A stretch of 64,000 nucleotides of DNA, taken from contig BGKB01000091.1 of the NCBI GenBank assembly GCA_003116975.1, forward strand, positions 62,001 to 126,000, read 5' to 3'. Position 1 is the stretch's first letter, and each line of letters begins with the position of its first letter. Below, one piece after another: positions 57,505 to 64,000 of the stretch. The DNA comes from Aurantiochytrium sp. KH105. Taxonomy: Eukaryota > Sar > Bigyra > Thraustochytrida > Thraustochytriidae. A program made the translations under genes and the position numbers. The notes beneath the pieces are model-generated. The model made no database searches, was not told the DNA's origin, and was given only the letters and a program-made list of their open reading frames with translations.

Positions 57505-58239
57505 TCACCGTCGATCCGACGCCCTTGCCACAAACGCTTCGGCCCTCGCGATCGAGTTCACCGCCGCTCGCACCGCGCTCTCTAGGTCGATGTCTTTGCC
57601 GAGAGTCCGGCACTGGGGCCCTGCATCAAGGTCAGAAAACCCCGCCGCTGCAAGCGTCGACGACGAATAGTTTGATGTCTGCTTCGTGGGCCTCCGTGAG
57701 CCACGATTGGTAGCCACGGGTTTTCGATGATATTGATGATGACGACGATGGTAAACAGATGCTCGCTCAATCTCTGCCCATGGGTCAGGAATCAAATATG
57801 GCGCTCCAGGGGCCGGCGAGAGCTCGTTGGCGAGCCAAGCGTCGCAAACGGCAACGCCGCCGTGCGCACGAGAGGAGGACGCGTCGCGAGATGATTTTGC
57901 ATTGCGCACAGATTGCTGTAGTAGTAGACCTCGTCTCCTCACGCCAGCATCGAGTCTCACGTTCGCCTCGGCGCGCTGCTCCACGAGAAAATCAAGCGCC
58001 GGCACTCCCGTGGTCCACTCGGGGTTTTCCTTGTCGAACCTCGATCGCCTTGTTGAAGAAACAAAAAAAGGTGAAGAAATTGAAGACGAGGATGCTCTCT
58101 GCCCTTTGCCAATGCGCCGCGAGCGATCTCGCCGCACCTTGACATCGCCTCTGCCATCCATCGAGCGCGCTTTCCTCTCGAGGGCGTCTGCCACGCGTCC
58201 AAGATCCTCCGCAAGTCCGTGCCGTCGAGCCGTCACCAT
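57505..58239 (-). CDS. hypothetical protein, 244 residues
   Basis: From the ATG at 58239; the frame reaches further up only to a GTG inside a GAAA repeat, so that part is rejected. Residues 1-45 are basic and helical (MVTARRHGLAEDLGRVADAL). The middle is Ser/Arg-rich. A better-ordered stretch reads FDKENPEWTTGVPALDFLVEQRAEANV, and later AWLANELSPAPGAPYLIPDPWAEIERA. The end is helical (SAVRAAVNSIARAEAFVARA). No family recognised. It lies 239 bases upstream of the ZNG1 start on the same strand. A 222-codon plus-strand frame over the same DNA is less protein-like. Confidence 0.45.
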   Translation of the reverse strand: MVTARRHGLAEDLGRVADALERKARSMDGRGDVKVRRDRSRRIGKGQRASSSSISSPFFVSSTRRSRFDKENPEWTTGVPALDFLVEQRAEANVRLDAGVRRRGLLLQQSVRNAKSSRDASSSRAHGGVAVCDAWLANELSPAPGAPYLIPDPWAEIERASVYHRRHHQYHRKPVATNRGSRRPTKQTSNYSSSTLAAAGFSDLDAGPQCRTLGKDIDLESAVRAAVNSIARAEAFVARASDRR

Positions 58240-59397
58240 GCTGCTCGCTCGCTTTTGCGGGTCTCTCTCGCTCCTGCAGCCGCTGCCGCTCGGAAGAGGC
58301 CCTCGCGGCCACAGGCGCGTCGCTGCGCTGTCCGCCTCGCAGTCTTTCGTACACGCAAACGCACGCGCGCACGCGCAACAGTCGCCCGCCCGCCCGCCTC
58401 GTCCGAGTCTTGCTTGGGCTTGCCGGGCTCGAGTGATCGTAACGGCAAGTCCCAGAAAGAAAGAAAGAAAGAAAGACCGCAACACGCCTTGCTAGTGCGA
58501 GACCATGGCCGGCGTTGCAGACCGCGTTCCTTCAGTCTGGGACATCGGCCTCAACGTGGCGTGCTCGTGAACGCTCGTGCGTATCGATGAATGGCGCTTC
58601 GCAAGGTCTTTGTGTGCCCAGAAGGAAGGCAGCGAGCTCTCGAATGAAAGAAATCATCTTGTCTCGAGCATCCTTGAGGGACCCGCGGCCCCTGAGTGAC
58701 TAACCAAATTCCGCCAGCCGATGAAACCATCATCGAGTGTTGTCTATTTGCGCAAAACACTTGTACACTTATACGCATCAGCTCGGCTCGCGACGAAAGG
58801 TGTCGCAGTGTCGGCTGCCTGGTAGGGGGCGAGCCACATCGGTTGTCCGCCTCATGAGGGCATCAGCGAGTGTCACTCTTCGGTATCTTTTTCGTGTCCA
58901 TGTATCGTGCGCAAATGTCCCCAAAGAAGGAAATATCGCCATAGCCTTGCCACACCATCCATGTTCGGGCGTTCGGGCACGACATAGATGTGAGAACTTG
59001 CGTAGATGAACCATCGCCATGGATAAACGCTGGGTCTGCTCGCCCATAGACCGACTCGAGCGCTGCTGACTAGAGACCTCTGGCAGTCGTTCGGCCGGTC
59101 AGCCAGACAGTCACCCTGCCAAGCAGCCAAGCTAGCCTGAACGCTGCGCTTCAGCTGGCTAGCTTTCTAGCTAGCTAGCTAGCAGCACAGTCAACGTCCA
59201 CTTGCTCACACGTGGAGCTTGCAAGGTCGCAACGCGTGCGCGTGAGCGTGGTCTGCCTTGTCCTTAGCCTTGCCTTTGGCTTTGCCCTTGTCCAGACGCG
59301 AGAGCTCGCTTGAACTGTCGGAAAGAAACGCAAGAGCAAGCCGAGGACTTTTGTCGCTTGCCTTTACTGACCTTCTTCTACAGTGCACGCTATCAGC
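58240..59397. other. spacer between the hypothetical gene and the kinase
   Basis: About 1.16 kb. A short GAAA run is at 58455-58474 and a TAGC run at about 59158-59183. A pyrimidine-rich tract ending CTACAG at 59382 just before the kinase ATG looks like a leader splice acceptor. No gene called. Confidence 0.35.
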
Positions 59398-62300
59398 ATG
59401 TCCGCCAAGTTGATGCTAGAAAGTGCCATGAGCTCCTTCAAAGGCAGCTTCCAGCTCCGCTTGCTGAATACCTCGTCCATGAAAGCCAAAGCGACTGACG
59501 TCGCGCCCGACAATACCGAAGCGAAACTTCTTCTCGACCAGAAGTCAGACTTACACGCCGTAGGCCCCCAAAACGATGCTGACAGCCTTATTGGAGAAGA
59601 GGACTCTGACTCGGATGGCGATGGTGAGAGAATATCAGCAGCAGCAACCCCGCCGCCGTTACCACCCGTGCCGCTACCGCCTCCGCCGCCGCCCGTGCTC
59701 CACATCCGCACCGTTTCGGCCACACCCTTCGAACCAGGGCGGGACGGCCCGCAACCAAGCGGACCCAGAATTCCTTCATGGAACATGACAGGAGCAACAG
59801 TCACGCTTGGAGGCTTCAAGGTCTCCGAGTTTGGCATTCAGCAGACGCCGCTTAATAACAGTCTTGGCGAGCACCGCCTTCAGGCGTACGTCCCTGAGGC
59901 ATTCCGAAGCCAGGGATCCTTTGTGCAGTACATTCGTCTAGGAATTATCGGCCATGGGGCTTCATCGACGGTCTACAAAGCATTGCACGTTCCGACTCTT
60001 CAAATTGTTGCCATTAAAGAAATTCCGCTCTACGAACGACAAAAGCGGCATCAGCTCGCGCACGAACTCGCCATCCTCCCCCATAATTTTACATCTGTCT
60101 GGATTGCACCGCCCAAACCTCACCACCCGCCCCCACTTTTGCTCACCAAGCCAAACGCCCGTCACAAACCAGGTCGATTTCGGGGCGGCGCCAAGACATT
60201 GACGCGAGCAATCACGCTACAAATCGCTCGCAAGAAGCTTCGCAAAGTGCGTGCGCGCCACTTCCAGACCCAGATGCGTACGCTCCAGCGCAAATCCTCA
60301 AGGTCAAAGAATGGGCTCTCCACGGCTCGGAGTCTTACCCATGCGTCGCTTGCAGCTCTCTTGAGCGAGCTTGAAAAGGAAGAGGTCTCCGATGCCGACG
60401 CCGATGCCGAGCTCTCCGCTGACGCAGATGAAGACGATGAAGACGAAATCGAAGTCGAAGACGGTGATGAAGACGACGACGATGAAGACAACGACCAAGA
60501 CGACGACACCGACGACGACGACGACAACGACGATACAGATAACGAAGAAGACGAACACGACGACGACGATGGCGAGAGTAGTGATGCTCAAGGGGAAGAC
60601 GAACAAAGTGAAGATGATGCCGGGAATTTCTTTCTCAATACATTTGATAGTTCTGAAGTGCTCTTTCGAGGTATAGGAGTCGCAAATGTCGAAGAATCTA
60701 ATCAGCACGATGCTGACCATATGCCCGAAGCTCAAGCCTTCAGGGAAGCAGACGGGCTCTTCGACACGCACACAAATCTTTGCCCAGGAAATGAAAGCCA
60801 AGACTTGCGCGATCAAGTCTTTGACTTCACCGATATTGAAGACGACGATGAAGATGAAGACGAAGACGAAGACGAAAGCAGCATCGACATTGACGACGAC
60901 GATGAGGAGGAAGAAGGCCATGGCAAAGAGTACGGCCACGATACCAGAGGACGTACAGCCAGAAGCGATGCAAAAGGTGCAGCAGGGGCTAGCACTCGCT
61001 CGCGAAAAGGCGAACGCGCGCCGTGTCCGGCACCTGCAACGATAACGATGCGACGACAGTCCACGCGGAAGATGCGACGTGCTTCGCCGTATATGGTGCA
61101 CTTCCGAGACGCCTTCACAGGCGCAAGTTCAAGTTGCCACCGCAAGCGTCGGCGACCGAACTCAACCATTAATATGTCGCTCGTCATGGAATACATGGAA
61201 TCAAGCTTGAAGAGCTTACTGGATAAAAAGGTCAAGTTTACCGAACCAATGGTCGCTCACGTCGCACAAAGTGGCCTCCTTGCGCTCGCATATTTGCACG
61301 CCAAAGGCCTGATTCACCGGGATGTCAAGCCAGAGAATTTTTTGGTATCTCAGGACGGCACGGTCAAACTAGCAGACTTCGGTATTGTTTCGCGGGCTCG
61401 CAGCGCTGATTCAGCTTCAAAGGCAGCTCAGCCTTCGACAAGCCCAGGAAACGAAGCATCCGCACAGTTCCAGTCGCAAAAGTCACGTCGAGGGAGCGCC
61501 AAGAGCTTTGTCGGGACACTCAACTACATGAGCCCAGAACGCATCAATGGGAATGAGTACACGGAGACTTCAGATGTGTGGTCCATCGGTCTCACGTGTC
61601 TGACGCTGGCGCATGGCGTTCTCCCTATTCAAGAACGCGGCTCTCGCGTTTACTGGGCCTTGGTGTCAATTGCTAACGGAGACATGGTTCCCGAGGCCCC
61701 GCCGCCGGGATTCAGCGACACCTTTTGTAGCTTTGTGGCCGAGTGTTTGCAAATTGACCCGGCACGGCGACCGCGGGCTGCGCAGCTCCTCGCACACCCG
61801 TTCTTGTGCCACTACCATGACAAGGATGCCACAGCTGCTAGCTTCCAGCGCAAGTCCCAGGTTCCGCGCGCTCATGCCATCTTTGAGGCTGTCGAGGGCT
61901 TTGAAAAGGGTCTTCTCCGTGCTGATGACCTTGAAGAGATTATCTGCGCTCAGTACAGAGGCCACGAGAATTTTTGCGTGCCCGAGCAGCCGACAGACTT
62001 TCTTTTCTCAGAAACTTCCGAAACGCAGGGAGATGAAGACAATAATGCCGCCGGCGACAACGTCGACGACGACAATAACAACGGCGAAGGTGACGGTAAC
62101 GTCACCGCAACATGTGCCACCAGCGTCGTCAGCGTACCCAACGCCAAGCTTGCGGCAAGAGAGGCGTATTGGCAAACGTTGTGGGACAGCAACAGAGAAG
62201 CCAGCGTTTCTGCCATGTCGATCGCCGCGTCAACCTCGGCGGTGCCACCGGGGATGTCACGAAGGGCGTTCCCGAAACGAGCCGAGTCGAGCACCACAAC

Positions 62301-62793
62301 CTCGTCGGCACCTCCTGCAAGACCTCGCAGCTCTCACGTATACTCTCTTCATGACAACCATCGTCGGTCGAGCAGCAGAGAACATCCTTTGATGCGCTTC
62401 GGAAAGCTCATGGCGAACAGCTCAAGATCTGTGCCCGAGTCTGGTGCCGAAGGTGCCCGGCGATCCCGTACCTGTGATGGCGATGGCGCTTGGAACAACA
62501 AGAGCAGCAATCATCGACTTGTGTGCAGAGCTTGCGCGGCTGATGCGGCCAAGGGCCACATACAGCTTGCTGCGGCTGTCGCGCAGTTGACACGTGCGGA
62601 CCACGTTCTCACCGAATTGGCAACGCTCCGTCGCAAGCTCGTCACCTGGAGAAGGTATTCGCGCTATGAGGCCGTCGCGTATAGTCGTCGTGACGTCCGA
62701 CTGCTCGCTCGCCAGCTGCGCGCGCACCGAGTCGTCGTCGCAAGCCATCTCAACCTCATGAAGAAGAAGAAGAAGAAGCCGGATAAGAAGTAG
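59398..62793 (+). CDS. MAP2K-like protein kinase with a large acidic insert
   Basis: 1131 residues from the ATG at 59398. The kinase domain is split. N-lobe: glycine loop [14 protein letters not shown] at 182-195, beta-3 Lys207 (VAIKEI), alpha-C Glu223. Then an insert of about 330 residues, then [11 protein letters not shown] (beta-4, about 560), MSLVMEYME hinge, catalytic HRDVKPEN at 640-647, DFG at 660-662, an elongated activation loop ending [14 protein letters not shown] from about 703, and [10 protein letters not shown]. SFVGTxxYMSPERI and the [13 protein letters not shown] block are hallmarks of MAP2K/STE7 kinases. All catalytic residues are present. The insert begins with proline/basic sequence, then has two poly-Asp/Glu tracts (genome about 60400-60640 and 60835-60920) and ends basic. 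Proline runs precede the kinase (about 85-100). After about 800 come low-complexity regions and a C-terminal helical, basic end (MKKKKKK). Probably a MAPK-cascade kinase; targets unknown. Confidence 0.85.
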   Translation: MSAKLMLESAMSSFKGSFQLRLLNTSSMKAKATDVAPDNTEAKLLLDQKSDLHAVGPQNDADSLIGEEDSDSDGDGERISAAATPPPLPPVPLPPPPPPVLHIRTVSATPFEPGRDGPQPSGPRIPSWNMTGATVTLGGFKVSEFGIQQTPLNNSLGEHRLQAYVPEAFRSQGSFVQYIRLGIIGHGASSTVYKALHVPTLQIVAIKEIPLYERQKRHQLAHELAILPHNFTSVWIAPPKPHHPPPLLLTKPNARHKPGRFRGGAKTLTRAITLQIARKKLRKVRARHFQTQMRTLQRKSSRSKNGLSTARSLTHASLAALLSELEKEEVSDADADAELSADADEDDEDEIEVEDGDEDDDDEDNDQDDDTDDDDDNDDTDNEEDEHDDDDGESSDAQGEDEQSEDDAGNFFLNTFDSSEVLFRGIGVANVEESNQHDADHMPEAQAFREADGLFDTHTNLCPGNESQDLRDQVFDFTDIEDDDEDEDEDEDESSIDIDDDDEEEEGHGKEYGHDTRGRTARSDAKGAAGASTRSRKGERAPCPAPATITMRRQSTRKMRRASPYMVHFRDAFTGASSSCHRKRRRPNSTINMSLVMEYMESSLKSLLDKKVKFTEPMVAHVAQSGLLALAYLHAKGLIHRDVKPENFLVSQDGTVKLADFGIVSRARSADSASKAAQPSTSPGNEASAQFQSQKSRRGSAKSFVGTLNYMSPERINGNEYTETSDVWSIGLTCLTLAHGVLPIQERGSRVYWALVSIANGDMVPEAPPPGFSDTFCSFVAECLQIDPARRPRAAQLLAHPFLCHYHDKDATAASFQRKSQVPRAHAIFEAVEGFEKGLLRADDLEEIICAQYRGHENFCVPEQPTDFLFSETSETQGDEDNNAAGDNVDDDNNNGEGDGNVTATCATSVVSVPNAKLAAREAYWQTLWDSNREASVSAMSIAASTSAVPPGMSRRAFPKRAESSTTTSSAPPARPRSSHVYSLHDNHRRSSSREHPLMRFGKLMANSSRSVPESGAEGARRSRTCDGDGAWNNKSSNHRLVCRACAADAAKGHIQLAAAVAQLTRADHVLTELATLRRKLVTWRRYSRYEAVAYSRRDVRLLARQLRAHRVVVASHLNLMKKKKKKPDKK

Positions 62794-63239
62794 ACACGCG
62801 TAGACCGTGCAGACCCTATAGGTACCCACCCACCCTACAACAATAAATCATCATCCTTGCGCGACCCAGGTATCATTGGCGTGCGCTAGACCTGGCGCGT
62901 GGCGGTGCGCTTTCATCTTGGTCGTCGTACACGCGTTTCGATCTGGTTTGGCCGTCTCGTGCGCTCTCAAGTTGCACGCGATCGTTCGTCTCAACTTTTG
63001 CCGGTCCAGTTTTTTTGGACTCGCTCTCGTTCTCACAGTCAGTCAAGCTGGGCACAGCAGAACCGAGGCCTCGGACCCAAGCAAGTTGATCGCGGCTGCG
63101 CGCGAGGCCACGCGAGAAAGCCGACCCTGTGCGAGGAGTGCAGCTGCACGCAGACCGTCGGAACCGGCCGCGGCAGTCCTCCTCGTGTTGGAGTGCGTGC
63201 GCGTAAGAGAAAATACATACAAGGCAGACTTTTGTAGGC
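62794..63239. other. spacer before the PH-domain gene
   Basis: About 445 bases. AATAAA at about 62841-62846 on the plus strand is a likely poly(A) signal for the kinase gene. An in-frame TAA at 63204-63206 precedes the ATG of the next gene. No other feature seen. Confidence 0.45.
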
Positions 63240-64000
63240 ATGAAGACTGCACGATGCTTTGCGGACGTCTTTCAGGCGCCTTCGCTGGAGTCTGGCCAGC
63301 ATCATCTCCTCGCTCAGCGCAACGCGAGTCATCAGCAGCAAGCACCCGACCAAGAGGAGGAAAAGGAAGGCCAAGGTGATGCTCCGCGCCGGGCGCCCCG
63401 CGTTCTCAAATTCGATGTTGTCAGAAGAAAGGGCAAGCTCAATGTGCTTTACAAAAAATGCCTACTCTGCGTCGATGACGCCCAGATGGCGCTTTACATG
63501 GCCGACATTGACGGATATGGAGCGATCAAACCCCCAGCGCAACTTATTCCCATTGAGCAAATTTTATCTGCTCGGCAAATCCAAACGGGCAAGTGCGCTT
63601 TTCAGCTTTCTGTACGCGTGTACTTTTTTGACGGAATTCACGCGGCGCGACCAAACCAAGAGAAGACCATCCACTTTCTTGCTGCGACGCCAGTTCAAGC
63701 AGCGGAGTGGGTGGAAAGCATCAATGCCGTCGTGAAGCAACGCGCACCGGCGACGATGCCTCCTGCGATGACGCCTTCTGTTATGACGCCTCTTGCCATG
63801 ACGCCTCCCCCGAAGCCGCCAAAGCCCATGCATATGCGCCCGGCACACGTCTTGGCATCTGCATCTACGACGACGGATGGTCAGTCGATATCTGCGCCGA
63901 CAGTCTCAACGACAATGACAGCGACAACGCCCGAATGTGCCGAAACTCTCCATCAAAGTTCACAGCATGCCGATGATGATGGAAAGACTCGGGGACCATC
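63240..64000 (+). CDS. PH-like domain protein, 5' part (runs off the window)
   Basis: At least 253 residues, open to the last base of the window with no stop. The ATG at 63240 is the first in frame after TAA at 63204. Residues about 56-157 look like a pleckstrin-homology-type fold: LNVLYKKCLLCVDDAQMALY, then a GYGAIKPPAQLIPIEQILSA strand/turn, CAFQLSVRVYFFDGI, and the classic end KTIHFLAATPVQAAEWVESI, where the Trp of the C-terminal PH helix is present. After it comes a MTP repeat (PPAMTPSVMTPLAMTP) and Thr/Ser-rich linker. Such proteins usually bind phosphoinositides or partner proteins at membranes. The rest of the chain, and any enzyme domain, lies beyond the window. Confidence 0.7.
   Translation, partial: MKTARCFADVFQAPSLESGQHHLLAQRNASHQQQAPDQEEEKEGQGDAPRRAPRVLKFDVVRRKGKLNVLYKKCLLCVDDAQMALYMADIDGYGAIKPPAQLIPIEQILSARQIQTGKCAFQLSVRVYFFDGIHAARPNQEKTIHFLAATPVQAAEWVESINAVVKQRAPATMPPAMTPSVMTPLAMTPPPKPPKPMHMRPAHVLASASTTTDGQSISAPTVSTTMTATTPECAETLHQSSQHADDDGKTRGP

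Overview
The window is from a GC-rich, intron-poor microbial eukaryote. Evidence for a eukaryote: long mostly single-exon reading frames for eukaryotic families (TBC Rab-GAP, SURF6, MAP2K-like kinase, PH/VASt protein, myristoylated LURP-one-like protein, LSD1-like amine oxidase), at least one clean GTAAG...AG intron, several TATA-like boxes, and long microsatellite-rich spacers. The style would fit an intron-poor protist such as a labyrinthulomycete-like stramenopile or a mesophilic red alga. That placement is a guess; nothing in the sequence fixes it.

Layout. 0.5-17 kb: SH3/coiled-coil protein (+), TBC-domain Rab-GAP (-), membrane-anchored low-complexity protein (-), two-pass membrane protein (+), PH/VASt lipid-transfer-like protein (-). 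17-31.8 kb: a gene-poor stretch of about 14.7 kb made of GC-rich islands, microsatellites and one AT-richer island (18.4-20.3 kb) with a diverged tandem duplication. It holds scattered promoter-like signals, orphan splice donors and at most small candidate genes. 31.8-32.7 kb: a coiled-coil protein of unknown function with strongly C-ending codons. 32.7-36.3 kb: a second gene-poor stretch. 36.3-40.3 kb: divergent pair SURF6 (-) and class III alcohol dehydrogenase / S-(hydroxymethyl)glutathione dehydrogenase (+), the latter with a predicted mitochondrial leader and an enlarged zinc lobe. 40.9-44.5 kb: a large helical-repeat protein (-) whose first two small exons I infer from splice sites and frame. 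45.3-52.7 kb: ABCC-type transporter (+) and LSD1-like amine oxidase (+, one intron). 53.3-58.2 kb: LURP-one-like protein, ZNG1/CobW-type GTPase and a hypothetical protein, all minus. 59.4-64 kb: MAP2K-like kinase with a huge acidic insert (+), then the 5' part of a PH-domain protein that runs off the window end.

How they fit together. No operon-like pathway is visible. Several products fit membrane and vesicle work (TBC, PH/VASt, ABCC, myristoylated LURP-one-like, PH protein); others are housekeeping (SURF6, ADH3, ZNG1). The most unusual items are the ADH3 zinc lobe, the kinase insert, an HSE-like promoter cluster in the gene-poor stretch, a TATA-linked 79-residue ORF, and repeated plus-strand GTGAGC/T donors at the edges of GC-rich islands. 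ORF boundaries were read by eye; CDS starts were set to the first plausible ATG because several maximal frames open on GTG or TTG. No homology search was run, so family calls rest on motif recognition.
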